In this document: positions 34,257 to 43,420 of the stretch, one piece after another
How the letters are laid out: each line of letters starts with the position of its first letter
Position numbering within the stretch: position 1 is the stretch's first letter
Assembly (NCBI RefSeq): GCF_047730165.1
Contig: NZ_CP159834.1
Location: forward strand, 1,302,001-1,366,000
Origin: Patiriisocius sp047730165
Lineage (GTDB): Bacteria; Bacteroidota; Bacteroidia; Flavobacteriales; Flavobacteriaceae
Direction: 5' to 3'
Length of the DNA: 64,000 nucleotides
The notes under the pieces: model-generated
What the model saw: the letters and a program-made list of their open reading frames with translations, nothing else
Database searches by the model: none
What the model was told of the DNA's origin: nothing
Program-made: the position numbers and the translations under genes

Positions 34257-35654
34257 TTATTGCTTTATCAGTTTTTTGATATATGATTTTCTAGTGTCAA
34301 GATCTTCAATATTTAAGACATATATACCTTTTTGTAGCGCTTCTAATTGAAGCGATGCATCTCCTTGTGTCGTGTCTTGGAATACCTTCTTGCCGTTTAA
34401 ATCATAAATTGAAATTTTATAATTTCCACCTTCTATGCTGATACTTAAAGTTGTCACTACAGGATTTGGATGCACACTCACTCGCTTGTTGAAGGCGTCT
34501 TCTTGCGTTGACAGCGCGCCCCCTATAATGGTAATACTTCCGTCATCTTCAAAAGGGTTTGACCATTTTTCATTTGTGTACACGTCGTTTCCAGTGAGTG
34601 TTCTTAGAAAGGCTATTAATGCGTCTTTCTCAGCGTCTGTTAGATTAAGACTTTGCGTCTGTCCTCCGGGCATTGTTAATCTAGGATCTAAATTTGTATT
34701 TGCGGGGTCATTTTGGATTTGATTGTAATGATTGATTACTTCAAGCAAACTAGTTGGATTCCCATTATGCATTAACGGTCCATTTAAACTTCCGTCAGGA
34801 TTAACAAGATCTCTTAGAGAAGGAGAGCGTGTGTTAGTGAGGTCTATTTCTGTAGGACTACCAGCAACTCTGATAATACCATTGTTTAATGAGTTTGGGT
34901 CAATGTCAAATTCTGGCGCTCTATGACAAGCGATACAGCCTGCTCCTCCATTTGGGGGCGGTGAAATAAATAATTGTTTTCCTTGATTTTCTTCAGCGGT
35001 ATAATTCGGGAAATCTTGGTTGAGGTTATTTACTTGAGCTAGACCAGTGTCAAATTCAGAATCAAAAGATTGAATACTCCTAATGAACTGGGCTAATGCT
35101 TCCTGCAATCGTGCTTCGGTTATGGTAGTATCTCCATACGCAAAGCCAAATAAGTCTTGATAATAGTCTATAGCTTCTAGAGAGGTGATCAAGTCATCTA
35201 TATCTGGATCTCCATCAGTCCCGCTAAACCCCATTTCTACGTGATCTTGAATAGGTCTTGTTGTCTGTTCTTCTAGGGTTGCCGCGCGTTCGTCCCAAAA
35301 GAATCTATCCTCATCTGCAAATCTAGAATTAATTAAACGCATAGAATGTCGTCCAGTTAAATCTCCATTTAAACCGACGCTTAGAGTAGCTACATCGCCA
35401 AAAGCTTTTTCCTGAATATGGCAACTAGCGCAGGCTATCGTGTTATTTGCAGATAAATTTGTGTCATAAAATAAGACGCGACCTAAAGTGGCTACCTCAT
35501 CTGTGATAGGGTTTGTAGTCGTATTGTCTTTTGTAATATAGCCAGGAACGTCTTGATTAGCATAGTTAAAAAGATTGTCTAGGTCTATCGTTGCGCTCAT
35601 GAATATAAAGGCACATGCAAGGCAACCAATTAAAAGTAAAAATTGTTTTTTCAT
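34257..35654 (-). CDS. Diheme cytochrome c peroxidase with T9SS sorting domain
   Basis: 465 residues. Signal peptide or anchor to about 20, then the peroxidase domain with two CXXCH haem sites, CASCH (75-79) and CIACH (240-244), and PGGQTQSLNLTDAEKDALIAFL towards its end. From about 390 a type A C-terminal sorting domain follows (VSVHPNPVVTTLSI, KISIYDLNGKKVF, LEALQKGIYVLNI and a final IKKLIKQ). So the enzyme is predicted to be exported through the T9SS and held at the cell surface, unlike the usual periplasmic MauG/CCP enzymes. It follows the sigma-factor triad on the same strand, 66 bases downstream, and may be a target or part of the same transcript. Confidence 0.92.
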   Translation of the reverse strand: MKKQFLLLIGCLACAFIFMSATIDLDNLFNYANQDVPGYITKDNTTTNPITDEVATLGRVLFYDTNLSANNTIACASCHIQEKAFGDVATLSVGLNGDLTGRHSMRLINSRFADEDRFFWDERAATLEEQTTRPIQDHVEMGFSGTDGDPDIDDLITSLEAIDYYQDLFGFAYGDTTITEARLQEALAQFIRSIQSFDSEFDTGLAQVNNLNQDFPNYTAEENQGKQLFISPPPNGGAGCIACHRAPEFDIDPNSLNNGIIRVAGSPTEIDLTNTRSPSLRDLVNPDGSLNGPLMHNGNPTSLLEVINHYNQIQNDPANTNLDPRLTMPGGQTQSLNLTDAEKDALIAFLRTLTGNDVYTNEKWSNPFEDDGSITIIGGALSTQEDAFNKRVSVHPNPVVTTLSISIEGGNYKISIYDLNGKKVFQDTTQGDASLQLEALQKGIYVLNIEDLDTRKSYIKKLIKQ

Positions 35655-35720
35655 AAGAATAATTTGGGATTAGATAATTTAGGTTTTGTTTTAATCAGTC
35701 TTATTTGGTATGAATAATTG

Positions 35721-36197
35721 CTATTTTCCTTTATTATGAGGAGGTCTTTTTCTTCTGAAAATTTCTGAAAGATCTTTACTTAGTTCATTAAATTTTTCAA
35801 TCTGATCTTCTCTGCAGAGCTCCTTTATTTTTATAAAGTGATTATAATGTGATAGTTCAATATCTTTCTGAATACCACCAATTATAGTACTCAATGAGTC
35901 AATATTTGCAGGGGAGTCACTCCCTAAAGAATTGAAAATAAGTTTCTTTACTCCTCTAATTTCTTCATCTTTTGAACGCATATTTTTTATATGCACCATT
36001 TTTAAAGTTCTAAGCGAAGCTACTTGGGTGTCATCAAAATCAAGTTTTTCAATAATAATATGTTCTGGCCCTTGATGTCTGCTATTCATACCGTTATTGC
36101 CTCTTTTGTGCCCTGTCATAAAAAAGCCCAAGATGATGCCGTTTATAAGAAGGAGTGCAATAATCCCTATGGTAAGTTTTCTATTCGTTATCATCAT
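35721..36197 (-). CDS. Spy/CnrX-like periplasmic metal-sensor-type protein
   Basis: 158 residues: an N-terminal hydrophobic anchor (KLTIGIIALLLINGIILGFF), then a helical region typical of the Spy/CpxP/CnrX superfamily (QVASLRTLKMVHIKNMRSKD and IQKDIELSHYNHFIKIKELC). Possible metal ligands: HKRG, SRHQGPEHII and HYNHFIKIKELC. It overlaps the small membrane gene upstream by 17 bases. In CnrX of Cupriavidus the metal-binding protein controls an ECF sigma factor through a membrane anti-sigma protein; order and sizes here are alike. Metal specificity is unknown. Confidence 0.8.
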   Translation of the reverse strand: MMITNRKLTIGIIALLLINGIILGFFMTGHKRGNNGMNSRHQGPEHIIIEKLDFDDTQVASLRTLKMVHIKNMRSKDEEIRGVKKLIFNSLGSDSPANIDSLSTIIGGIQKDIELSHYNHFIKIKELCREDQIEKFNELSKDLSEIFRRKRPPHNKGK

Positions 36198-36468
36198 ATA
36201 AGGTATTAGAGTTAACAGAAACCAGTGCTATTTCATCAGCCATATCATCAACTGTTGGTGTGCTAATTATATACGCTTCTACGCAAAGAAATACGCCACA
36301 AAGTATAGCTGCAATTCTTAAAATACTCCAAGGGGTTGCTTCCAGTTCTCTGTTTTTAATGCGCTGTCTTATAGTGGTGTATAATTGAGAATCGGGTTGC
36401 ACCTTTTTTATAGTAGTTAATAAATCTTCTGGGCGTTCCATATAATTGTTAGACGTTTTTTGTTTCAT
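36181..36468 (-). CDS. Small single-pass membrane protein, candidate anti-sigma factor
   Basis: 95 residues with a soluble part (MKQKTSNNYMERPEDLLTTI KKV...) of about 45, one transmembrane helix (about 48-70, WSILRIAAILCGVFLCVEAYII) and a short acidic tail. No catalytic motif. It is wedged between the ECF sigma gene (overlap of four bases upstream) and the Spy/CnrX-like gene (overlap of 17). The size equals that of CnrY. I infer an anti-sigma factor from position and form alone. Confidence 0.65.
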   Translation of the reverse strand: MKQKTSNNYMERPEDLLTTIKKVQPDSQLYTTIRQRIKNRELEATPWSILRIAAILCGVFLCVEAYIISTPTVDDMADEIALVSVNSNTLYDDNE

Positions 36469-36974
36469 AATCCCTCGGCTTTGGTGCGTATTTTTTTAAG
36501 ATTTGCTTTGGCGCGTTGAAAAATAGATTCGATAGCTTTTGGTGATTTTTTTAGAATTTCGGCAATCTCTTTTTGTGATAGGCCCTCTACTTTTAATAGT
36601 AATAGTACCGTTCGCTGCTTTTCTGGCAAAAGATTAATAGCTTTAAATAATGCTGCCATTGCTTCTTTGTTTTCTAAAGCTACACCTGGATGATTAAAGT
36701 CGCTTAGGTACTGCAGCGCTTCGTCATCACGATGATAAAAAGCAGCTCTTTTTTTTCTGGTTTTCGCTTTTATATAATCCAGAGACGTGTTTATAGTGAT
36801 GCGATAGATCCAAGTTTTTAAAGCTGAATCCCCTTTAAACTCAAGGTGCTTGTCATACACTTTTATAAAAACATCTTGTGTAATCTCTTCTGCATCCTCT
36901 TTATTTTGCACATACTGAAGCGCCACGTTATACACGAGCGACGAATGACTTAAGTAGATGGATTCAAAATTCAA
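36465..36974 (-). CDS. ECF-family RNA polymerase sigma factor
   Basis: 169 residues. Region 2 (SSLVYNVALQYVQNKEDAEE ITQDVFIKVYDK ... WIYRITINTSLDYIKAKTRK) and region 4 (LLPEKQRTVLLLLKVEGLSQ KEIAEILKKSPKAIESIFQR AKANLKK) are clear, with no region 1 or 3, so it is a group IV (extracytoplasmic function) sigma factor. It is the first gene of a tight run: the next gene starts inside its last four bases. Target promoters are not known; the operon itself is the first candidate. Confidence 0.93.
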   Translation of the reverse strand: MNFESIYLSHSSLVYNVALQYVQNKEDAEEITQDVFIKVYDKHLEFKGDSALKTWIYRITINTSLDYIKAKTRKKRAAFYHRDDEALQYLSDFNHPGVALENKEAMAALFKAINLLPEKQRTVLLLLKVEGLSQKEIAEILKKSPKAIESIFQRAKANLKKIRTKAEGL

Positions 36975-37337
36975 TAAATAGGTGGTTGTTGGCGCAAGTT
37001 AAAATATTTATTCTTGTTATTTTGTGATAGAATTACTTGTGGATATCTCAACGCATAAATTTTACGCAAAAGAAACATAAACACATAGCCAATTATTTAT
37101 ATTTGTCTCCACTCTTTACAATTTAGTTAAAGCGTATTAATAATATATGTAGCTTAGGTCGCAAGCATTACTTAATTAGACGACCAATCATTAAAATTCC
37201 TTCTTAATTATGAATCAATTATAGCTATCCTTCAGATTTTTTAGCGAGCTTCATGTACAGAACATTTTCGCGGAAGCAAAAAAGTATAAAAACTGAGTCA
37301 TCGAATTAAAATTCACCCGTCTACGCGGGCATAACAA
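36975..37337. other. Divergent promoter region
   Basis: Between the sigma operon (minus) and the amino-acid dehydrogenase (plus). A plus-strand -7 element TATATTTG is at 37098-37105; it would give the dehydrogenase a leader of about 225 bases. Near its start is a small hairpin CCCG-TCTACG-CGGG (37316-37329). A sigma-dependent autoregulated promoter for the minus operon may exist but I cannot identify it. Confidence 0.45.
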
Positions 37338-38564
37338 ATGAAAGAATTACTTAAAAAATACGAAGAGAAAATCCCAGAAATTGTATTTCACTGGAATGAT
37401 CCAGAAACCGAAGCAGAAGGCTGGACAGTCATCAACTCTTTAAGAGGTGGCGCAGCAGGAGGGGGAACCAGAATGCGAATAGGACTCAATGAGAATGAAG
37501 TGCTTTCCCTTGCAAAAACAATGGAAGTAAAGTTTACCGTTTCTGGCCCAGCCATAGGTGGTGCCAAGTCTGGAATTAATTTTGATCCGCACGATCCTCG
37601 TAAGAGAGGTGTTTTAGAGCGCTGGTATAAGGCAGTGTCACCTTTGTTAAAGTCCTATTATGGTACAGGAGGAGATTTAAATGTGGATGAAATTCACGAA
37701 GTAATCCCAATCACAGAGCAAAGTGGTGTTTGGCATCCTCAAGAGGGAGTTTTTAACGGCCATTTTTCACCAACAGAAGCAGATAAGATTAACCGAATTG
37801 GGCAATTACGCCACGGGGTAATCAAAGTGCTTGAGAATACGACATACTCACCAGATGTGTCTCGTAAATACACAGTGGCAGATATGATTACTGGTTACGG
37901 TGTTGCCGAAGCGGTGCGTCATTATTATGATATTTATGGTGGAAACGTGAAGGGTAAAAAAGCCATCGTACAAGGTTTTGGAAACGTAGGCGCAGCAGCG
38001 GCTTTTTACTTAGCTCAAATGGGAGCTAAAGTAGTAGGTATTATAGATCGCGTGGGCGGTGTGATTAATCCAGACGGATTCTCTTTTGAAGAGATTACCA
38101 ATCTATATCATAATAAGGATGGGAATACACTAGTGGCAGAAAATATGATTCCTTTTGAAGAAATCAATGAGAAAATCTGGAACTTAGAGTGTCAGATTTT
38201 TGCGCCTTGTGCAGCATCTCGTTTGATTACTAAGGAGCAAATCTCTCAAATGATTGACGCTGGTCTTGAGGTAATTAGTTGTGGTGCAAATGTGCCATTT
38301 GCTGATAAGGAAATTTTCTTTGGCAGTATCATGGAGTACACAGATGATCGCGTAAGTTTAATCCCAGATTTCATTAGTAATTGTGGGATGGCACGTGTGT
38401 TTGCATATTTTATGGAACGTAAAGTTCAAATGACAGACGAGGCTATTTTTAATGATACGTCTATTACTATAAAGAATGCTATTAAAAACACTTTTGATAA
38501 CAATAGCGCTAAGACCAATATAAGTAAGACCGCTTTTGAGATTGCTTTAAAGCAATTAGTATAA
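37338..38564 (+). CDS. Glu/Leu/Phe/Val dehydrogenase family enzyme
   Basis: NAD(P)-dependent oxidative deaminase of an amino acid, cytoplasmic. 408 residues, the family's usual length. SLRGGAAGGGTRMR (about 34-47) and GPAIGGAKSGINFDP with the catalytic lysine in GGAKSGIN, then the dinucleotide fold IVQGFGNVGAAAAFYLAQMG (about 213-232). Whether the substrate is glutamate, leucine or another amino acid cannot be told. It could deaminate amino acids supplied by peptide uptake and feed the branched-chain complex at the window's start. The next gene is nhaD, 21 bases on. Confidence 0.9.
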   Translation: MKELLKKYEEKIPEIVFHWNDPETEAEGWTVINSLRGGAAGGGTRMRIGLNENEVLSLAKTMEVKFTVSGPAIGGAKSGINFDPHDPRKRGVLERWYKAVSPLLKSYYGTGGDLNVDEIHEVIPITEQSGVWHPQEGVFNGHFSPTEADKINRIGQLRHGVIKVLENTTYSPDVSRKYTVADMITGYGVAEAVRHYYDIYGGNVKGKKAIVQGFGNVGAAAAFYLAQMGAKVVGIIDRVGGVINPDGFSFEEITNLYHNKDGNTLVAENMIPFEEINEKIWNLECQIFAPCAASRLITKEQISQMIDAGLEVISCGANVPFADKEIFFGSIMEYTDDRVSLIPDFISNCGMARVFAYFMERKVQMTDEAIFNDTSITIKNAIKNTFDNNSAKTNISKTAFEIALKQLV

Positions 38565-38585
38565 TATAACACTCAGACGAACACT

Positions 38586-39968
38586 ATGGATTCTATTATT
38601 ATTTTAATTTTTATCATTGGGTACTTGTCAATTACGCTCGAGCATCCACTCAAGCTAGACAAGACTGTGCCCGCCTTAATCATGGCCGCTTTAATCTGGG
38701 GTTTATTGGCTATTGGCTTTCACGCTGGATGGTTTGATGTTATTGATACGCACGACAATGTGTTTAGTTTCCTAACGGGTGGTGAAGTCGCAGCAGAAGG
38801 CTTTGAAAATGGACTCTTACACCACTTAGGTAAGACTGCTGAAATTTTAATATTTTTAATAGGAGCGATGACTATCGTTGAGATCATTGATCTTCATCGT
38901 GGTTTTGAATTGCTTAAAGGCGCAGTACGCACAAAAAGTAAGCGCAGATTATTATGGATCATTGGAATCCTTGCATTTATATTATCTGCAATCATTGATA
39001 ATCTTACAGCAACAATTGTGTTAATCACGCTTTTACGTAAATTAATTTACCTAAGGGAAGAGCGTTTGTGGTATGCAGCAATGGTTGTGATTGCGGCAAA
39101 TGCTGGAGGGGCTTGGTCACCAATTGGTGATGTAACAACCACGATGCTTTGGATTGCTAAAAATGTAACAGCAATGGGACTCATAGAATATGTTATTATT
39201 CCATCCATTGTTTGTTTTATTGTGCCCTTTGTTATTGCTAGTTATTTACCGGCCTTTAGAGGAAACATTCAAGTAGATACGACAGAGGATGAGGAAGCAG
39301 AAAGACTATTAAGTAGTAAAACGATGTTGTTTTTAGGACTTGGTATGATTGTGTCTGTGCCTATTTTCAAAACACTTACCCACTTACCTCCTTATATAGG
39401 TATGATGTTTGCGCTTGGAGTGGTCTGGCTTGTTTCAGAATACATACACCCTGAAGAAGATTTCAGTAAAGAAAGAAGACACTTATACTCAGCTCACAAG
39501 GCGTTATCTCGTATCGAAATATCAAGCATCTTATTTTTCTTAGGGATTTTAATGGCGGTAGCAGGATTAGAAAGTCTAGTGTATGGAGTAGCAGAAAATG
39601 GAGACCCAGTCGGGACCCTACGCTATCTTGCTGAGGTATTGCAGCAAGCTGTGCCTAACCAAGATATGGTGGTTATATTACTAGGAATCTTTTCTGCAAT
39701 TATTGACAACGTGCCTTTAGTAGCTGCCTCCATAGGGATGTATGATGCGCCCACAGATTCTGTCTTATGGCACTTTATTGCTTACTGTGCAGGAACTGGA
39801 GGAAGTATGTTAATTATAGGTTCTGCAGCTGGAGTAGCAGCTATGGGAATGGAAAAAATAGATTTTATCTGGTATCTAAAGAAAATTACTTGGTTGGCCT
39901 TTGTTGGTTTTGCAGCGGGAGCTGCCGTGTTCTTATTAATAGAACGTGTAATCTTCCACAATGCTTAA
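38586..39968 (+). CDS. nhaD: NhaD-type Na+/H+ antiporter
   Basis: Inner-membrane sodium/proton antiporter, 460 residues, about 12 transmembrane helices with conserved polar features: ILSAIIDNLTATIVLITLLR (about 135-154), ANAGGAWSPIGDVTTTMLW and FSAIIDNVPLVAASIGMYDA. These are typical of the NhaD/IT superfamily and give clear identity. Sodium handling fits a marine or saline habitat. It starts 21 bases after the amino-acid dehydrogenase and is followed by an ExbB-like gene. Confidence 0.95.
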   Translation: MDSIIILIFIIGYLSITLEHPLKLDKTVPALIMAALIWGLLAIGFHAGWFDVIDTHDNVFSFLTGGEVAAEGFENGLLHHLGKTAEILIFLIGAMTIVEIIDLHRGFELLKGAVRTKSKRRLLWIIGILAFILSAIIDNLTATIVLITLLRKLIYLREERLWYAAMVVIAANAGGAWSPIGDVTTTMLWIAKNVTAMGLIEYVIIPSIVCFIVPFVIASYLPAFRGNIQVDTTEDEEAERLLSSKTMLFLGLGMIVSVPIFKTLTHLPPYIGMMFALGVVWLVSEYIHPEEDFSKERRHLYSAHKALSRIEISSILFFLGILMAVAGLESLVYGVAENGDPVGTLRYLAEVLQQAVPNQDMVVILLGIFSAIIDNVPLVAASIGMYDAPTDSVLWHFIAYCAGTGGSMLIIGSAAGVAAMGMEKIDFIWYLKKITWLAFVGFAAGAAVFLLIERVIFHNA

Positions 39969-40017
39969 ACAATTTTAGAAACAATATCTCGTTATATTTT
40001 AAAAATAACCCCTTTTT

Positions 40018-40716
40018 ATGCTAAACTTCTTTATCCAAGACGCTGCAGAAGACGCCTTACTGTTAGAACCCGAAGTAACAGAACAAACCTTATCTATTAT
40101 GGAGCTCATCGTGAACGGTGGGACAGGAGGTATGATTATCATCGGCACATTGGCCATTTTATTATTTGTGGCGCTCTATGTATATTTTGAACGCTTATTT
40201 GCGATTAAAGCGGCGTCCAAGTACGACGCTAATTTTATGAATCAAATACGTGATAATGTTGCCGGCGGAAACTTGCAAGCGGCAAAAGTGCTATGTGCAC
40301 AGCAAAATAGCCCAGTATCAAGATTGACAGAAAAAGGAATTAGCAGAATAGGAAGTCCACTTGATGACATCAATACAGCGATCGAAAATGCTGGAAGGTT
40401 AGAGGTATACAAACTAGAAAAAAACGTAAGTGTACTCGCTACCATTGCAGGAGCAGCACCTATGATTGGTTTCTTAGGGACTGTAATTGGTATGGTATTA
40501 GCTTTTCATCAACTCGCTACAAGTAGTGGTCAAGCAGAGATGGGTTTACTTGCTGAAGGTATTTACACGGCCATGACCACCACGGTTGCTGGACTTATAG
40601 TAGGTATTATCGCTTATATGGGGTATAACCATTTGGTAGTAAAAACAGACAAGGTGGTGCACCAGATGGAGGCTACCGCGGTAGACTTTTTAGACCTTCT
40701 TAACGAACCAGTATAG
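40018..40716 (+). CDS. exbB: MotA/TolQ/ExbB proton channel family protein
   Basis: Inner-membrane proton-channel subunit that powers a TonB- or Tol-type transducer. 232 residues; a transmembrane helix near 36-60 (GGMIIIGTLAILLFVALYVY), then a cytoplasmic stretch and two more helices (SVLATIAGAAPMIGFLGTVI GMVLAF, TAMTTTVAGLIVGIIAYMGY) with the family's conserved GFLGTV and TTVAGL. Next comes an ExbD gene one base after its stop and then a TonB-like gene, so a complete Exb/TonB set is made here. I use the exbB symbol, since TolQ would be next to tolR and tolA. Confidence 0.92.
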   Translation: MLNFFIQDAAEDALLLEPEVTEQTLSIMELIVNGGTGGMIIIGTLAILLFVALYVYFERLFAIKAASKYDANFMNQIRDNVAGGNLQAAKVLCAQQNSPVSRLTEKGISRIGSPLDDINTAIENAGRLEVYKLEKNVSVLATIAGAAPMIGFLGTVIGMVLAFHQLATSSGQAEMGLLAEGIYTAMTTTVAGLIVGIIAYMGYNHLVVKTDKVVHQMEATAVDFLDLLNEPV

Positions 40717-40717
40717 T

Positions 40718-41110
40718 ATGAACTTACGCGGAAGAAATAAAGTAAGTCCGGATTTCTCAATGAGTTCCATGACAGATATTGTGTTCCTACTTCTGGTGTT
40801 CTTTTTATTAACATCACCGGCGATCACGCCAGATGCCTTAGATTTAATTTTACCGAAGGCAAATGGGAAAAGTACAAATGTTCAGAAAGCTAGTGTTAGT
40901 ATTACTGCAGATGGCGCCTATTATGTAAATAAGGAGCGCGTATCAGAAAACGGATTAGAAAGTCAAATTAAAGCAGCACTAGCTGGACAAGAAGAACCTA
41001 CCCTAATCTTAAGAGCAGAAGAAGGAGTGCCTATAGAAGACGCTGTTTTTGTAATGGATATTGCAAACAAGAATCGTTTTAAACTGGTGCTTGCGGTGAG
41101 GCCTAATTAG
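40718..41110 (+). CDS. exbD: ExbD/TolR family biopolymer transport protein
   Basis: Partner of the ExbB channel. 130 residues: a short cytoplasmic start (MNLRGRNKVSPDFSMSSMTD), one transmembrane helix (IVFLLLVFFLLTSP) with the proton-carrying aspartate just before it (SMTDIVF), and a periplasmic domain ending EDAVFVMDIANKNRFKLVLA. Starts one base after the exbB stop, so they are translationally linked. The gap to the TonB-like gene is 141 bases. Confidence 0.93.
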   Translation: MNLRGRNKVSPDFSMSSMTDIVFLLLVFFLLTSPAITPDALDLILPKANGKSTNVQKASVSITADGAYYVNKERVSENGLESQIKAALAGQEEPTLILRAEEGVPIEDAVFVMDIANKNRFKLVLAVRPN

Positions 41111-41251
41111 GTTTTAATAGTTAGTGCACAGTAATTAGTCAAAAGTATCAGTTGTCAGGTTTAGCGGCGCATCTTGAAAAGTTTATAATAGAATACATAA
41201 GGATAATTTTGCCAGTACTTGTAATTTTTTTTCACTAAATCCTAAATCCTA

Positions 41252-42076
41252 ATGCCTCTCTTAGACACAGAACATAAACGAAAAAGTATGACCATCACAG
41301 TAATTCTGTATGCGTTTTTGGTTTTGTTATTGTTTTTTGTGGGGATGACTTATTTAGACCCACCACCTGAGAATGGGATTGCTGTAAATTTTGGCACTAC
41401 AGATACAGGGACAAGTAATATCCAGCCTACAGAAGCAATTAAGTCTGCACCAAAAGTAACTACGCCTCCTCCTGCAGCAGAGCCAAAGACAGAAATTAAA
41501 GAAGATGTGGTCACTCAAGACACGGAAGATGCTCCAGTAATTAAAAAAGAAGAGAAGAAAGTCGTTAAGACAGAAACGCCGGTTAAAAAGGAAACGCCTA
41601 AAAAAGAGCCTGTAAAAGAACCAGAACCCACTCCAGATAAAACAACCAAAAGCGCATTAGATAACCTTATCAATGGTCCTAAAAGTGATGGTACAGCAAA
41701 AGGTGGAGAAGGGAATAATGATGCCGCAGGAGATAAAGGGAATCCAAATGGTGACCCGAATGCAAAGAGTTATTACGGCACAGGAAAAGGACTTGATGGT
41801 GATGGTAACTACTTGCTAGGAGGGCGTAAGGCGCTTAATAAACAAAAGTACATACAAGACTGCAATGAAGAAGGTGTCGTAGTGGTGAGTATCGAGGTTG
41901 ATAGAACCGGGAAAGTGATTAAAGCAACTCCAGGTGTAAGAGGTACAACTAATAACTCACTTTGTTTAAAAGATCCTGCTAGACGTGCAGCGCTCGCAAC
42001 TCGATTTAACCCTGATACTGACGCTCCCACAAAGCAAATAGGGAAGATCATCTACAATTTTAAGTTATCTGAATAG
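41252..42076 (+). CDS. TonB-like energy transducer
   Basis: 274 residues. One N-terminal transmembrane helix (about 12-33, MTITVILYAFLVLLLFFVGM), then a long proline/lysine/glutamate-rich spacer (TTPPPAAEPKTE..., TPVKKETPKKEPVKEPEP) of about 100 residues that would cross the periplasm, a Gly/Asn-rich stretch and a C-terminal TonB-like domain (VVVVSIEVDRTGKVIKATPG ... IGKIIYNFKLSE). Together with exbB/exbD it would drive TonB-dependent receptors such as that at 27702-30101. Its C-terminal domain is weaker than classical TonB, so a TolA-like role is possible. Followed by folC. Confidence 0.86.
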   Translation: MPLLDTEHKRKSMTITVILYAFLVLLLFFVGMTYLDPPPENGIAVNFGTTDTGTSNIQPTEAIKSAPKVTTPPPAAEPKTEIKEDVVTQDTEDAPVIKKEEKKVVKTETPVKKETPKKEPVKEPEPTPDKTTKSALDNLINGPKSDGTAKGGEGNNDAAGDKGNPNGDPNAKSYYGTGKGLDGDGNYLLGGRKALNKQKYIQDCNEEGVVVVSIEVDRTGKVIKATPGVRGTTNNSLCLKDPARRAALATRFNPDTDAPTKQIGKIIYNFKLSE

Positions 42077-42106
42077 TTTTGGAAGACGCAATTATTTTTT
42101 CATTAG

Positions 42107-43324
42107 ATGAAATATAAAGACACACTGAAATGGATGTATCAACAGCTCCCCATGTATCAACGTGAGGGAAAAGCTGCGTACAAAGCAGATCTTTCAAATA
42201 CCATAACACTTGTTAATTACTTAGGGAGTCCAGAGAGGCGGTTTAAAGCAATTCACGTTGCAGGAACCAATGGCAAGGGCTCTACGAGTCATATGCTAGC
42301 TTCTGTGTTGCAAGAAGCGGGTTATAAGGTGGGACTTTATACGTCACCACATCTCAAAGATTTTAGAGAACGTATCAAGATTAACGGTGAGATGATTCCG
42401 AAGAGAAGCGTTTCTTCGTTTATGAAAACCCATCAATCATTTTTTATCGCAAATCAATTGTCCTTTTTTGAAATGACAGTGGGTTTAGCGTTTGATTATT
42501 TTGCCAAAGAAAAAGTGGATATTGCAATTATTGAAGTTGGATTAGGAGGGAGGCTTGATAGCACTAATGTGATAGTGCCTGAAGTTTCGGTCATTACTAA
42601 TATTGGTTTGGACCATACACAGTTTTTAGGAGATACCTTAGAAAAGGTCGCTACAGAAAAAGCAGGAATCATAAAAAATAGTATTCCAGTCGTGGTAGGT
42701 GAAGTTACTCCGGAAACGTTACCGGTTTTCAAACACATCGCAAAAAAGAACAATGCTTCTCTTATGTTAGCAGAAGAAGATAGCATAAAATATTACCCCT
42801 GTGATTTAAAAGGAGAATATCAATTAACCAATCAACGCACAGCTCGTGTGGCATTGGAGCAGCTTGATGCAACTTTTTTCACTATTTCCGAAGCACATAT
42901 TAAAAGAGGCCTTTTGCGTGTAGTAGCGAATACGGGGCTTTTAGGAAGATGGCAAGTACTTAATGAAAATCCAAGAGTGATTTGTGACACAGCGCATAAT
43001 AAAGAAGGTTTAGAAATAGTGCTAAGGCAGTTAAGTGAAATACCAAAAAAGAGATTGCATGTTGTTTTAGGGTTTGTAAATGATAAAGATGTCATGGCTG
43101 TATTAGGGCTATTTCCGAAAAATGCGACGTATTATTTCTGTCAACCAAAGATTCCAAGGGCACTTGAGGTCGAAAAATTAGAAAATATTGCCAAAACAGT
43201 AAGATTAAATGGAAGAAGCTTTAAGACGGTGCGTGGAGCATATCGCACTGCTTTTAAATCGGCTAGTACTGAGGATGTGGTGTTTATAGGCGGTAGTACA
43301 TTTGTGGTTGCAGAGGTTGTTTGA
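42107..43324 (+). CDS. folC: Folylpolyglutamate synthase / dihydrofolate synthase
   Basis: Adds glutamate to dihydropteroate and to folates using ATP; cytoplasmic, Mur-ligase fold. 405 residues. ATP loop VAGTNGKGSTSHMLASVL (51-68), the signature IIEVGLGGRLDSTNVI (about 144-159), ITNIGLDHTQFLG (about 165-177) and CDTAHNKEG in the C-terminal domain. The start is 30 bases after the TonB-like gene, so it may be carried on the same transcript, as is common in Bacteroidota. Confidence 0.96.
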   Translation: MKYKDTLKWMYQQLPMYQREGKAAYKADLSNTITLVNYLGSPERRFKAIHVAGTNGKGSTSHMLASVLQEAGYKVGLYTSPHLKDFRERIKINGEMIPKRSVSSFMKTHQSFFIANQLSFFEMTVGLAFDYFAKEKVDIAIIEVGLGGRLDSTNVIVPEVSVITNIGLDHTQFLGDTLEKVATEKAGIIKNSIPVVVGEVTPETLPVFKHIAKKNNASLMLAEEDSIKYYPCDLKGEYQLTNQRTARVALEQLDATFFTISEAHIKRGLLRVVANTGLLGRWQVLNENPRVICDTAHNKEGLEIVLRQLSEIPKKRLHVVLGFVNDKDVMAVLGLFPKNATYYFCQPKIPRALEVEKLENIAKTVRLNGRSFKTVRGAYRTAFKSASTEDVVFIGGSTFVVAEVV

Positions 43325-43373
43325 GTGTTGTCTTAAAAGAAGAAAAAAAAGATGAATTATTTTTAAATTAATG

Positions 43374-43404
43374 TTTGTTGGTTTTAAAAACTACTTTATA
43401 TTTG
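43374..43404 (+). promoter_or_regulatory. Promoter of tRNA-Val
   Basis: TTTG (43374-43377), 19 bases, TATATTTG (43397-43404): a full Bacteroidota-type promoter ending 16 bases before the mature tRNA. Confidence 0.8.
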
Positions 43405-43420
43405 CACTCGCTAACAAAGC

